Source: Roseateles depolymerans (lineage in GTDB: Bacteria > Pseudomonadota > Gammaproteobacteria > Burkholderiales > Burkholderiaceae_C). From it: a DNA stretch of 64,000 nt. The position numbers and the translations under genes are program-made. Positions within the stretch are counted from its first letter, which is position 1. Each line of letters opens with the position of its first letter. The stretch covers positions 113,922-177,921 of the forward strand of contig QFOD01000018.1 in NCBI GenBank assembly GCA_003241055.1, written 5' to 3'. Below are positions 23,182 to 32,203 of this stretch, piece after piece. The notes under the pieces are model-generated. The model searched no databases, was not told the DNA's origin, and worked only from the letters and a program-made list of their open reading frames with translations.

Positions 23182-25086
23182 ATGCCACGCTACGACAGCC
23201 CTCGCCTGCTTGCCGACATCGGCGGCACCTATGCCCGCTTTGCCTTGGAGCTGGGCCCCGGCGAGCTCAGCCAGATGGCCCTGCTGCGCTGCGCGGACTA
23301 CCCGGACTTTCATGCCGCGGTCAGCGCCTATCTGGGCGGCCTGAGCCGGCGCGACGGCGGCACGGAACCCGTCGTCCATGCCGGCGTCGCGATCGCCAAC
23401 CCGGTGGAGGGCGACCAGGTCCGCATGACCAACTACCACTGGCAGTTCTCCATCGACGAGATGCGCCAGCGCCTGGGCCTGGAGACCCTGGTGGTGGTGA
23501 ACGACTTCACCGCGCTGGCCATGGCCCTGCCACGGCTGAACGACAGCGATGTTCGCCAGGTGGGCGGCGGCCAGGCACGACGCCCCAGCGTCATCGGCCT
23601 GCTCGGCGCGGGCACCGGGCTGGGCATGTCGGGCCTGATCCCCGCAGGAGAAGGCTGGATCGCGCTGGGCACCGAGGGCGGGCACACCAGTTTCGCGCCG
23701 CATGACGAACGCGAGATCGCCATCCTGCGCCACGCCTGGAAGAGCTTCGAGCATGTGTCCTTCGAGCGGGTGCTGTCCGGCCCGGGCCTCGAACTGATCT
23801 ACCGCGCGCTGGCCGAACACCACGGCCAGACCGTCAACCCGCTCACGGCCCCCGAGATCACGCTGCGCGCGCTTGAGCTGCAGGACGCCCTGTGCCTGGA
23901 AACACTGGACGTCTTCTGCGGCCTGCTCGGCACGGCGGCGGCCAATCTGGCGGTGACCCTGGGCGCGCTGGGCGGCGTGTTCATTGGCGGCGGCATCGTG
24001 CCGCGCCTGGGCGAGTACTTCGACCGCAGCCCCTTCCGCGCGCGTTTCGAGGACAAGGGGCGCTTTCGCGACTATGTCGCTGCCATGCCCACCTTCGTCA
24101 TCACCGCCGAGCACGCGACCTTCAAGGGCGTGTCGGCCATTCTGGAAAACCAGCTGCGGGCCCTGCAGGCCTCGCCGGGCTCGGCCATCCTCGGCCAGAT
24201 CCGCCGCGCACGCGGCGAGCTCTCGCCGGCGGAACTGCGCGTGGCCGACCATGTGCTGGCCCACCCCCGTGCGGTGCTGAACGACCCCATCGCCGAGATC
24301 GCCCGCGCCGCCAACGTCAGCCAGCCCACGGTGATCCGCTTCTGCCGGTCGCTCGGCTGCGAGGGCCTGTCGGACTTCAAGCTGCGCCTGGCCTCGGGCC
24401 TGACCGGCACCGTGCCGGTCACGCACACCCAGGTCACCAGCAGCGACTCGATGCTGGAGATGGGCGCCAAGGTGCTGGGCAACACGGCCAGCTCCATCCT
24501 GCAGATGCGCAGCCACCTGAACCGCGACACGATAGACCGCGCCATCGACCTGCTGCTGGCCGCCGGCCGCGTGGAGTTCTATGCACTGGGTCACTACAGC
24601 GTGGTGGCCCAGGACGCGCAGTTCAAGTTCCTGCGCTTCGGCATGCCCTGCGGCGCCTACACCGACCCTCGGCTGCAGCTGCTGGCGGCCGACGTGCTGC
24701 GTGCCGGCGACGTGGCCGTCATCATCAGCAGCGGCGGCAAGCTGCCGGAACTGCTGGCCGTGGTGGACAAGGTGCAGCAGCGCGGCGGCCGCGTGGTGGC
24801 CATCACGGCCAACCAGAGCCCGCTGGCCAAGAAGGCCGATGCGGCGCTGATCGTCGACCACATCGAGGACGTAGCCACCCATCTGCCCATGGTCAGCCGG
24901 GTGCTGCACCTGCTGATGATCGATATCCTGGCCGTGGGCGTGGCCATGCGCCGCAACCCGGACGCGGTCTCGGCGATCGCAAGCACGACGGCAACCGAGG
25001 ACGAACTCAAGCCCGGCGCTCGCACCGCGGCTCCCGGCGTCAGCCTGGCCACGCCGCTGTCGCGGCTGACTTCGCACAGTCGCTAA
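23182..25086 (+). CDS. Bifunctional glucokinase / RpiR-family regulator (HexR fusion)
   Basis: A 634-aa fusion. Residues 1–330 are a complete glucokinase: LLADIGGTYARFALE, VVNDFTALAM, LGAGTGLGMSGLIP and GTEGGHTSFAP are all kept. Residues about 338–415 form an HTH_6 domain (IAEIARAANVSQPTVIRFCRSLGCEGLSDFKLRL). Residues about 450–580 form a SIS sugar-phosphate-binding domain (VAVIISSGGKLPELL). Such glk-hexR fusions are known in Burkholderia and relatives; HexR responds to Entner–Doudoroff intermediates such as KDPG. The enzyme half makes the first precursor of the likely effector. Four candidate operators are in this window, one in its own upstream region. Confidence 0.93.
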   Translation: MPRYDSPRLLADIGGTYARFALELGPGELSQMALLRCADYPDFHAAVSAYLGGLSRRDGGTEPVVHAGVAIANPVEGDQVRMTNYHWQFSIDEMRQRLGLETLVVVNDFTALAMALPRLNDSDVRQVGGGQARRPSVIGLLGAGTGLGMSGLIPAGEGWIALGTEGGHTSFAPHDEREIAILRHAWKSFEHVSFERVLSGPGLELIYRALAEHHGQTVNPLTAPEITLRALELQDALCLETLDVFCGLLGTAAANLAVTLGALGGVFIGGGIVPRLGEYFDRSPFRARFEDKGRFRDYVAAMPTFVITAEHATFKGVSAILENQLRALQASPGSAILGQIRRARGELSPAELRVADHVLAHPRAVLNDPIAEIARAANVSQPTVIRFCRSLGCEGLSDFKLRLASGLTGTVPVTHTQVTSSDSMLEMGAKVLGNTASSILQMRSHLNRDTIDRAIDLLLAAGRVEFYALGHYSVVAQDAQFKFLRFGMPCGAYTDPRLQLLAADVLRAGDVAVIISSGGKLPELLAVVDKVQQRGGRVVAITANQSPLAKKADAALIVDHIEDVATHLPMVSRVLHLLMIDILAVGVAMRRNPDAVSAIASTTATEDELKPGARTAAPGVSLATPLSRLTSHSR

Positions 25087-25218
25087 CCCCAAGGCCTGTT
25101 GCTGGGCCCTCCGAGCAACTGGCGGACACGACGCAGGCCGCCGACCGCTTCGTGGCCACCGTGCCCGTCAGACTGCTTGAAGAAACCGTCCTGCCGCAGC
25201 TTGATTTACGCTGGCGCC

Positions 25219-25995
25219 ATGCGATCGAATTTCTCCCTGCAGCGGCGCACGCTGCTGTCCGCACTGGCCGGCATCGCGGCCGCCCCTCTCGCCTCGGCCG
25301 CCACGCCCGTGCAGGGCTACAAGGTGGTTCACAGCTACCCGCACGACCCCGACGCGTTCACGCAGGGCCTGTTCTTCCTCGACGGCTTTCTCTACGAGAG
25401 CACCGGCCTGCAAGGGCGCTCCAGCATCCGCAAGGTCGAGCTGGAGACCGGCAAGGTCGTGCAGCAGGTGGATCTGCCCGGCGAGGTGTTCGGCGAGGGC
25501 ATCACCCGATGGGGTGACCGCATCGTCGGCCTGACCTGGCAGGACGGCATCGCCTTCGTGCTGGATCTCAAGACCTTCAAGCTCTGGCGCCGGTTCAACT
25601 ACCCCGGCGAGGGCTGGGGGCTGACGAGCAACGGCAAGGAGCTGATCCTCAGCGACGGCACGCCGGAGCTGCGCTTCCTGGACCCACTCAGCTTCAAGGA
25701 GCTGCGCCGTGTGAAGGTCACGGCCGACGGCCGCGCCATCGACCGGCTCAACGAGCTGGAATGGGTGGAGGGCGAGATCTACGCCAACATCTGGCAGACC
25801 GACCGCATCGCCCGCATCAACCCCAGGAACGGCAGCGTGACCGGCTGGATCGACCTGACCGGCCTGCAGCCTCAGCGCCGCAACAGCGACGACGTGCTGA
25901 ACGGCATTGCCTACGACGCGGCGAAGAAGCGTCTGTTCGTGACCGGCAAGCTGTGGCCCCGGCTGTTCGAGATCCAGTTGCTGAAGCCTCGCTGA
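25219..25995 (+). CDS. Glutaminyl-peptide cyclotransferase (bacterial/plant-type)
   Basis: Converts N-terminal Gln of peptides or proteins to pyroglutamate (PF05096, beta-propeller fold). It is 258 aa. The ATG at 25219 gives MRSNFSLQRRTLLSALAG, a Tat-like twin-arginine signal ending near LASAAT, so the enzyme is periplasmic. Conserved stretches are HDPDAFTQGLFF, LYESTGLQGRSSIRKVEL, EGWGLTSNGKELILSDGT and LNELEWVEGEIYANIWQTDRIARI. It stands alone 132 bp after the HexR fusion and converges with gcdH. Confidence 0.9.
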   Translation: MRSNFSLQRRTLLSALAGIAAAPLASAATPVQGYKVVHSYPHDPDAFTQGLFFLDGFLYESTGLQGRSSIRKVELETGKVVQQVDLPGEVFGEGITRWGDRIVGLTWQDGIAFVLDLKTFKLWRRFNYPGEGWGLTSNGKELILSDGTPELRFLDPLSFKELRRVKVTADGRAIDRLNELEWVEGEIYANIWQTDRIARINPRNGSVTGWIDLTGLQPQRRNSDDVLNGIAYDAAKKRLFVTGKLWPRLFEIQLLKPR

Positions 25996-26006
25996 GTCAG
26001 CGGCAC

Positions 26007-26051
26007 AGCGCGCCCGACCGAAGTCGGGCACGGCCAGCCTCAGGGCGCGCT
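26007..26051. terminator. Hairpins between convergent cyclotransferase and gcdH genes
   Basis: A 7-bp perfect stem with a CGAA tetraloop (26012–26029) sits inside the left part of a larger alternative pairing, AGCGCGCCC (26007–26015) with GGGCGCGCT (26043–26051). The position between two converging stop codons suits a bidirectional terminator, although neither side has a T-run. Confidence 0.45.
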
Positions 26052-27229
26052 CAGAACGCCGCGATGCCGGTCTGGGCTCGTCCCAGGATCAGCGCATGGA
26101 TGTCGTGCGTGCCCTCGTAGGTGTTCACGACCTCCAGGTTCACCAGGTGGCGGGCGATGCCGAACTCGTCGGAGATGCCGTTGCCACCCAGCATGTCGCG
26201 CGCCATGCGGGCGATGTCCAGGCTCTTGCCGCAGCTGTTGCGCTTCATGATGGACGTGATCTCGACGGCGGCCGTGCCTTCGTCCTTCATGCGGCCCAGG
26301 CGCAGGCAGCCCTGCAGGCCCAGCGTGATCTCGGTCTGCATGTCGGCCAGCTTCTTCTGGATCAGCTGGTTGGCGGCCAGCGGCTTGCCGAACTGGCTGC
26401 GGTCCATCACGTACTGGCGCGCGGTGTGCCAGCAGTCCTCGGCGGCTCCCAGCGCGCCCCAGGCAATGCCGTAGCGAGCGCTGTTCAGGCAGGTGAACGG
26501 GCCCTTGAGGCCTCGCACCTCGGGGAAGGCGTTTTCCTCCGGGCAGAACACCTTGTCCAGCACGATCTCGCCGGTGATCGAGGCCCGCAGCCCCACCTTG
26601 CCGTGGATGGCCGGGGCGCTCAGGCCCTTGGCGCCCTTTTCCAGCACAAAACCGCGGATCTGGCCGCCATCATCCTTGGCCCAGACGACGAACACGTCGG
26701 CGATGGGGCTGTTGGTGATCCACATCTTGGCGCCGGTCAGCTCGTAGCCGCCGGGCACGGCGCGGGCGCGCGTGACCATGGAGCCGGGGTCGGAGCCGTG
26801 GTTGGGCTCGGTCAGGCCGAAGCATCCAATCCACTCGCCACTGGCCAGCTTGGGCAGGTATTTGCGCTTGGTGGCCTCGCTGCCGAACTCGTTGATGGGC
26901 ACCATCACCAGCGACGACTGCACGCTCATCATGGAACGGTAGCCCGAGTCCACCCGCTCCACCTCGCGGGCGATCAGGCCGTAGCTCACGTAGTTGAGGC
27001 CGGCGCCGCCATACTCGGCCGGGATGGTGGGGCCCAGCAGACCCAGCTCGCCCATCTCGCGGAAGATGGACGCATCGGTCTGCTCCTTGCGGAAAGCCTC
27101 CAGCACGCGCGGCTTGAGCCGGTCCTGGCAATAGGCGGCGGCCGCGTCGCGCACCATGCGCTCGTCGTCGGAAAGCTGCTCGTTCAGCAGCAGCGGGTCG
27201 TCCCAGTGAAAGCTTGCCTTGGTGGCCAT
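26051..27229 (-). CDS. gcdH: Glutaryl-CoA dehydrogenase
   Basis: FAD-dependent oxidation and decarboxylation of glutaryl-CoA to crotonyl-CoA in lysine/tryptophan catabolism. It is 392 aa. The ATG at 27229 gives MATKASFHWDDPLLLNEQL, typical of the family, with GGAG 9 nt upstream. Family marks are RSMMSVQSSLVM (carrying the decarboxylation-linked region), CFGLTEPNHGSDPGSM, KMWITNSPIADVFVVWAK, and NTYEGTHDIHALILGRAQTG with the catalytic glutamate. A LysR regulator is divergent 184 bp away, a common arrangement for gcdH. Confidence 0.94.
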   Translation of the reverse strand: MATKASFHWDDPLLLNEQLSDDERMVRDAAAAYCQDRLKPRVLEAFRKEQTDASIFREMGELGLLGPTIPAEYGGAGLNYVSYGLIAREVERVDSGYRSMMSVQSSLVMVPINEFGSEATKRKYLPKLASGEWIGCFGLTEPNHGSDPGSMVTRARAVPGGYELTGAKMWITNSPIADVFVVWAKDDGGQIRGFVLEKGAKGLSAPAIHGKVGLRASITGEIVLDKVFCPEENAFPEVRGLKGPFTCLNSARYGIAWGALGAAEDCWHTARQYVMDRSQFGKPLAANQLIQKKLADMQTEITLGLQGCLRLGRMKDEGTAAVEITSIMKRNSCGKSLDIARMARDMLGGNGISDEFGIARHLVNLEVVNTYEGTHDIHALILGRAQTGIAAF

Positions 27230-27356
27230 GACGGCGGTCTCCGGTCGCAGCGCGGGACAGGCAAGACCCGTCCCCGCGGGATGTGCATCGAATGGTGTTG
27301 AGGACATGGCCCGCCGCTCTTTGCTTCGCAGCGTGAGGCAGCGCGCCGACGCCCCC

Positions 27357-27386
27357 AGTATTCCGCCGTCAACTATTCGTGTCCAA
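27357..27386 (-). promoter_or_regulatory. Weak candidate promoter of gcdH
   Basis: On the minus strand TTGGAC (complement of 27381–27386), an 18-bp spacer and AATACT (complement of 27357–27362) lie 128 bp upstream of gcdH in the divergent gcdH/LysR gap. The match is weak, and the LysR binding site was not identified with confidence. Confidence 0.28.
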
Positions 27387-27413
27387 TTCAAGAAACGACT
27401 TTGACGATTCGCC

Positions 27414-28316
27414 ATGCCTATCGACACCTGGGCCACCCGCGCCCTGGAGTTCCGACATCTGCGCTACTTCCTGGCCCTGGCCGACGAACTGCACTTTGGC
27501 CGCGCCGCCCAGCGCCTGGCCATCTCCCAGCCGCCGCTGTCCGTGGCCATCCAGCAGCTGGAGGCCAGCGTCGGCGCGCGGCTGTTCGACCGGGACAGCA
27601 AGGGCGTGCGGCTCACGCCTGCGGGCCTGGCCTTCCGCGTGCGCGCCCAGGGCCTGCTGGATCAGGCCGAGGACGCCTGCGCGCTGGCGCGCGAGGTGCA
27701 GGCCGGCGAGGTGGGCCGGCTGCGGCTGGGCTTCGTGGGCTCCACGCTGTTCAACGGCCTGGCCGGCTGGCTGCAACGCTTCCAGGCCGGCCGGCCCAAG
27801 GTGGAGGTGGTGGTCGTGGAGCTGAATTCGCAGGACCAGATCGACGCGCTGCTGGCGGAGGAGCTGGACCTGGGCCTCATCCACACCGATCGCCTGCCGC
27901 CCGCGCTGGCCTGCGAACCGCTGTATCGCGAGCCCTTCATGGCCTGCCTGCCCGCCGCCCATCCGCTGGCGTCCGAGGCGCGCATCCCGCTGGCCGCGCT
28001 CAGCGAGCAGCCCTTCATCCTGTTCTCCCGCAAGGGCTCACCCGACTACCACGCCCGCATCGTCGAAATCTGCCGCCAGCACGGCTTCTACCCGCGGCTG
28101 CAGCACGAGGGGCGCCACTGGCTGTCGGTGGTGTCCCTGGTCGCCCAGGGCCTGGGCGTCAGCATCGTGCCCGCAGCGTTCGAGCGCTCGGGCATCCAGG
28201 GCGCGGTGTTTCGCCCGCTGAGCGATGCGCTCGACCCCTCCACCGTCTTCGCCGCCTGGCGGGCCAGCAGCGACGGCGTGCTGCGTGAGCAGCTGCTGGC
28301 GGCGCGGCGGGGCTGA
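27414..28316 (+). CDS. LysR-family transcriptional regulator, likely of gcdH
   Basis: 300 aa with an N-terminal winged helix (LEFRHLRYFLALADELHFGRAAQRLAISQPPLSVAIQQLEASVGARLFDR, about residues 11–62) and a LysR substrate-binding domain (about 95–295). Divergence from gcdH suggests it activates glutaryl-CoA dehydrogenase expression in response to glutarate or glutaryl-CoA. That role is inferred from position, by analogy with GcdR-type pairs. Start by match to the family; two Met codons close together are not an issue here. Confidence 0.88.
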   Translation: MPIDTWATRALEFRHLRYFLALADELHFGRAAQRLAISQPPLSVAIQQLEASVGARLFDRDSKGVRLTPAGLAFRVRAQGLLDQAEDACALAREVQAGEVGRLRLGFVGSTLFNGLAGWLQRFQAGRPKVEVVVVELNSQDQIDALLAEELDLGLIHTDRLPPALACEPLYREPFMACLPAAHPLASEARIPLAALSEQPFILFSRKGSPDYHARIVEICRQHGFYPRLQHEGRHWLSVVSLVAQGLGVSIVPAAFERSGIQGAVFRPLSDALDPSTVFAAWRASSDGVLREQLLAARRG

Positions 28317-28373
28317 GCCGGCATCCCATCCGGCGTTTCAACGCGCCGTCCAGTCGCGTGACTGGTCGCCGAC

Positions 28374-28724
28374 TCAGGGCCGACCAGCGACCAGCACCGA
28401 GGGCCTGCGGAACGAGACCTTGCTGTCAGCGGCAGGCAAGGCCTGCAGCGGCCAGGCGCCGACCGTCAGCGCGCACAGCGCGAGCGCCACCGCCAATGCC
28501 GCCGGGAACAGCAGCGCTGCGTCAAAGACACCCAGCCCCGCCAGCGCAGCCAGCGCCGCCACCTCCGGCCACAGGGCGCACAGCACCCGCGCCCGCCGCG
28601 GCAGACAGCTGAACTCCCCGCAGGCCGCGCACCGCAGCGGGCGTCGCGGGTCGGAGCGGAGCACCGCCATCAGGGACAGATGCCGACCGTGGCAGTGCGG
28701 GCAGGACTTCAGCGCGATCGCCAT
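28374..28724 (-). CDS. Small zinc-ribbon membrane protein, unknown
   Basis: 116 aa. The N-terminus has two CxxC pairs (KSCPHCHGRH and RCAACGEFSC, residues 7–41), a zinc-ribbon pattern, followed by two hydrophobic helices (about 52–95) that look like a membrane hairpin. It may be a small membrane-anchored metal- or nucleic-acid-binding protein. It is alone between the LysR gene and a hypothetical gene on the same strand. The antisense reading also gives an open frame, but the CxxC plus membrane pattern supports this strand. Confidence 0.55.
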   Translation of the reverse strand: MAIALKSCPHCHGRHLSLMAVLRSDPRRPLRCAACGEFSCLPRRARVLCALWPEVAALAALAGLGVFDAALLFPAALAVALALCALTVGAWPLQALPAADSKVSFRRPSVLVAGRP

Positions 28725-28779
28725 GCGCAGTCTCCACGCGCCGAATCGACGCGCTGCACATCATGCATCAACGGGCGGA

Positions 28780-29268
28780 TCAGCTGGCTGACCAGGTCTG
28801 GGTCCGCGCCACGCTCAGGTCGGGCCGGTCCTGCAGCAGGTGCACCCGCGGCCGCTCGCGCGCCAGCACGTGGATGACACGGTCCTCGCAGCGCAGAACA
28901 AACTCCGCCACGCCCTCCGTCGCCAGCTGCTCGATCCTCGTACCGTCTGCGGCGAAGGACCTGAAGGCCGAGTCCTCAAGCTCTGCGAGCACCCGCCCCT
29001 CCCCCGTCTGCGCCGACGCATCCTCGTCGGCAAAGGACTCGTCCACCACGACGAAGGCGATCACCGCCGGGAAGCTGACCAGCACGCACTGACTGCCGGC
29101 CTGCACGCTGACCGGGAAGTACGGCCCCAGCCGCGCGTCGTCCACCTCCAGGTACTCGCGCTCGGCGCCCTTGATGCCTTCCACCAGGCGCACGGCCAGC
29201 GTGCCGTCGAGCGACTGGCTCAGTGAATCGAAAAACCAGGTGCTGGCGGCGTCGAGAACGGGATTCAT
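28780..29268 (-). CDS. Hypothetical protein
   Basis: 162 aa, no signal peptide or membrane segment. It begins MNPVLDAASTWFFDSLSQSL and is acidic and soluble, with a central hydrophobic strand region (QCVLVSFPAVIAFVVVDESF). I do not recognise a family. It is upstream of, and on the same strand as, the zinc-ribbon gene (55-bp gap), and divergent from kynB. Codon use is like its neighbours, which supports a real gene. Confidence 0.5.
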   Translation of the reverse strand: MNPVLDAASTWFFDSLSQSLDGTLAVRLVEGIKGAEREYLEVDDARLGPYFPVSVQAGSQCVLVSFPAVIAFVVVDESFADEDASAQTGEGRVLAELEDSAFRSFAADGTRIEQLATEGVAEFVLRCEDRVIHVLARERPRVHLLQDRPDLSVARTQTWSAS

Positions 29269-29420
29269 GGCGGGGCGGTTGTTGAAGGGTGCCGCATTTC
29301 AGCACCGTTTGGCAGGGCCCGGCGGGCTCGCCGGTGGCGGTGCGCTTCGAGCCCGCTTGACACCCAGTTGGATTTAACCGACACCACGCGGGCTCCACCG
29401 ACGCTATGGTGCCGCCCGCC

Positions 29421-30065
29421 ATGAGCCCGAACGCCCTGCCCACTCTCTGGGACATCTCGCCCCCCGTCGCGCCCGACTCGCCCATCTTCCCCGGCGACGA
29501 GCCCTACCGCCTGAGCTGGACCGCGCGGCTGTCACCCGGCTGCCCGGTCAACCTCAGCGCGCTGACGATGTCGCCCCATGTCGGCGCGCATGCGGATGCG
29601 CCGCTGCACTACGCGAACGACGCGCCGTCCATCGACCTCGTGGACCTGCACGCCTACCTTGGCCCCTGCCGGGTGATCCACGCCATCGGGGCTGCGCCGC
29701 TGATCACCGTGGCCCATCTGCAGCATGCCGAGGCCGGCCTGCCCGAGCGTGTGCTGGTGCGCTGCTGCCACCAGGCCGACACCCGCTGGAACCCGCAGTT
29801 CACCGCCTATGCGCCCGAAGCGCTGCAATGGCTGGCCGAACGCGGCGTGAAGCTGGTGGGCCTGGACACCCCCAGCGTGGACCCGGCCGACAGCAAGACG
29901 CTGGACAGCCACCAACAACTGCACAGGCTGGACCTGCGCGTGCTGGAAAACCTGGTGCTGGACGACGTGCCCGAGGGAGACTACGAGCTGATCGCGCTGC
30001 CGCTGAAGCTGCAAGGTGCCTGCGCCTCGCCAGTGCGGGCTGTTCTCCGCTCACTGAGGACCTGA
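29421..30065 (+). CDS. kynB: Kynurenine formamidase
   Basis: Hydrolyses N-formylkynurenine to kynurenine. It is 214 aa from the ATG at 29421; an in-frame ATG at 29406 adds five residues. The metal-binding motif reads SPHVGAHADAPLHY, the cyclase-type KynB signature (PF04199). First gene of kynBUA, with kynU starting 3 bp after its stop. Together the three genes take tryptophan to anthranilate. Confidence 0.93.
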   Translation: MSPNALPTLWDISPPVAPDSPIFPGDEPYRLSWTARLSPGCPVNLSALTMSPHVGAHADAPLHYANDAPSIDLVDLHAYLGPCRVIHAIGAAPLITVAHLQHAEAGLPERVLVRCCHQADTRWNPQFTAYAPEALQWLAERGVKLVGLDTPSVDPADSKTLDSHQQLHRLDLRVLENLVLDDVPEGDYELIALPLKLQGACASPVRAVLRSLRT

Positions 30066-30068
30066 GTC

Positions 30069-31322
30069 ATGAATCTGGACGACGCTCAACGGCTGGATGC
30101 CGCCGACCCCCTGCGCCCGCTGCGCGACCTGTTCGCACTGCCCGAGGGCGTGACCTATCTGGACGGCAACTCCCTGGGTGCGCTGCCCAAGGCCACGCCC
30201 GCCCGGCTGGCCCGCGCCGTCGAGACGGAGTGGGGACAGGGCCTGATCAAGAGCTGGAACAGCGCCGGCTGGATCGACCAGCCGCGCCGCCTGGGCGACC
30301 GTCTGGCCCCCTGGCTGGGCGCACGGCCGGGCGAGGTGCTGGTGGCGGACTCCACCTCCATCAACCTCTACAAGGTGCTGCATGCCGCGCTGCAGATGCA
30401 GCAGCGCCAGCGCAAGGTGGTGGTGAGCGAGCGCAGCAACTTCCCGACCGACAACTACATCGCCCAGAGCGTGGTGCGGGCCCACCACTGCGAGCTGGTG
30501 CTGGTGGAGGATGTCGACGAGATCCCGCCGCTGCTCGACGAGCGCTGCGCGGTGCTGATGCTCACGCACGTGAACTACCGCAGCGGCCGCATGCACGACA
30601 TGGCCCTGCTGACCCGCTGGGCCCACCAGGCCGGTGCGCTCACCGTCTGGGATCTCGCGCACAGCGCCGGCATCGTGCCCATCGACCTGCTCGGCTGCGC
30701 GGCCGACTTCGCCGTGGGCTGTGGCTACAAATACCTCAACGGCGGCCCCGGCGCCCCGGCCTTCGTCTGGATGCACCCGCGCCACGAGGGTCAGGTCTGG
30801 CAGCCACTGACCGGCTGGCTGGGCCACGCCCACCCGTTCGACTTCGACAGCGAATACCTGCCTGCGCCGGGCATCCAGCAATACCAGTGCGGCACGCCGC
30901 CCGTGCTGGCCATGACGGCCCTGGAGACGGCGCTCGATGTCTACGACGAGGCCCAGAAGCTGGGCGGCATCAAGGCGCTGCGGGCCAAGTCACTGGCGCT
31001 GAGCGAGGCCTTCATCGGCGCGATCGAAGGCCGCATCCCCGACGCCGAGATCCACACACCGCGCGACGCAGCCCAGCGCGGCTCGCAGGTGTCGATCTCG
31101 CTGCCCCAGGGCGTGGACGGCTATGCGGTGATGCAGGCGCTGATTGCGCGCGGCGTGATCGGCGACTTCCGCGCCGGCTTCCCGGAGCTGCTGCGCTTCG
31201 GCTTCGCACCGCTCTACAACGGCTTCGAGGATGTGGTGCTCGCCGTCGAGGTGCTGGCCGACATCCTGGCCACGGCGGCCTGGAAGGCCCCCGAATTCAC
31301 CACCCGTTCGAAGGTGACCTGA
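30069..31322 (+). CDS. kynU: Kynureninase
   Basis: PLP-dependent cleavage of kynurenine to anthranilate and alanine. 417 aa. Motifs are TYLDGNSLGALPK, WDLAHSAGIVPIDL and AVGCGYKYLNGGPGAPAFVW, where the Lys of GYKYLNGG binds PLP. The start follows kynB by 3 bp; kynA follows after 45 bp. Confidence 0.96.
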   Translation: MNLDDAQRLDAADPLRPLRDLFALPEGVTYLDGNSLGALPKATPARLARAVETEWGQGLIKSWNSAGWIDQPRRLGDRLAPWLGARPGEVLVADSTSINLYKVLHAALQMQQRQRKVVVSERSNFPTDNYIAQSVVRAHHCELVLVEDVDEIPPLLDERCAVLMLTHVNYRSGRMHDMALLTRWAHQAGALTVWDLAHSAGIVPIDLLGCAADFAVGCGYKYLNGGPGAPAFVWMHPRHEGQVWQPLTGWLGHAHPFDFDSEYLPAPGIQQYQCGTPPVLAMTALETALDVYDEAQKLGGIKALRAKSLALSEAFIGAIEGRIPDAEIHTPRDAAQRGSQVSISLPQGVDGYAVMQALIARGVIGDFRAGFPELLRFGFAPLYNGFEDVVLAVEVLADILATAAWKAPEFTTRSKVT

Positions 31323-31367
31323 CCCCCTGCGCCTCGCGCACCGGCGCGAAGCCGCGCCCCACTTCCC

Positions 31368-32195
31368 ATGGCAAGCATTGAACACCACGGCGCGCAGCTC
31401 GATTTCTCGCGCGACATGAGCTACGGCGACTACCTGCAGCTCGACCAGATCCTGTCCGCCCAGCAGCCGCTGTCGCCGGACCACAACGAAATGCTCTTCA
31501 TCGTGCAGCACCAGACCTCGGAGCTGTGGATGAAGCTGATGCTGCACGAACTGCAGGCGGCCGTCGCGCAGGTGGCGGCCGATCAGCTGCCAGAGGCCTT
31601 CAAGATGCTGGCCCGGGTGTCACGCATCATGGAGCAGCTGGTGCACGCCTGGGACGTGCTGGCCACGATGACGCCGCCCGAGTACAGCGCCATCCGGCCC
31701 TATCTGGCCAGGAGCAGCGGCTTCCAGAGCGCCCAGTACCGCCGCATCGAGTTCATGCTGGGCAACAAGAACGCCGCCATGCTCAAGCCCCACGAGCACC
31801 GGCCCGACCTGCTCGCACAGGTGCAGCAGGCCTACGAGGCGCCCTCGCTGTACGACGAGGTGCTGCAGCTGATGGCACGGCGCGGCATTCGCCTGCCCTC
31901 CAGCCACCTGCAGCGCGACTGGACCCGGGCCTACGCCGCCGACGAGGGCGTGAAGCAGGCCTGGCTCACGGTCTACCGCGACCCTCGGGCCCATTGGGAC
32001 CTCTACCAGATGGGCGAGGAACTGGTGGACCTGGAGGACGCCTTCCGCCTGTGGCGCTTCCGGCATGTCACGACGGTGGAACGCGTGATCGGCTTCAAGC
32101 GCGGCACCGGAGGCACCGGCGGCGTCAGCTATCTGCGCCAGATGCTCGACGTGGTGCTGTTCCCCGAGCTCTGGGCGCTGCGCACGGAGCTCTGA
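31368..32195 (+). CDS. kynA: Tryptophan 2,3-dioxygenase
   Basis: Haem enzyme opening the indole ring of tryptophan to N-formylkynurenine. 275 aa, usual bacterial length. The N-terminus has LDFSRDMSYGDYLQLDQIL and MLFIVQHQTSELWMKLMLHEL with the substrate-binding histidine. Near the C-terminus, FRHVTTVERVIGFKRGTGGTGGVSYLR contains the haem-ligand His and the GTGGTGG substrate loop. Last gene of the kyn operon, converging on hslO with only 8 bp between stops. Confidence 0.96.
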   Translation: MASIEHHGAQLDFSRDMSYGDYLQLDQILSAQQPLSPDHNEMLFIVQHQTSELWMKLMLHELQAAVAQVAADQLPEAFKMLARVSRIMEQLVHAWDVLATMTPPEYSAIRPYLARSSGFQSAQYRRIEFMLGNKNAAMLKPHEHRPDLLAQVQQAYEAPSLYDEVLQLMARRGIRLPSSHLQRDWTRAYAADEGVKQAWLTVYRDPRAHWDLYQMGEELVDLEDAFRLWRFRHVTTVERVIGFKRGTGGTGGVSYLRQMLDVVLFPELWALRTEL

Positions 32196-32203
32196 GCTCT
32201 GGC

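Noticed and set aside
29357..29362. TTGACA upstream of kynB as a -35 element
   Set aside because: No acceptable -10 hexamer occurs 16–18 bp downstream.
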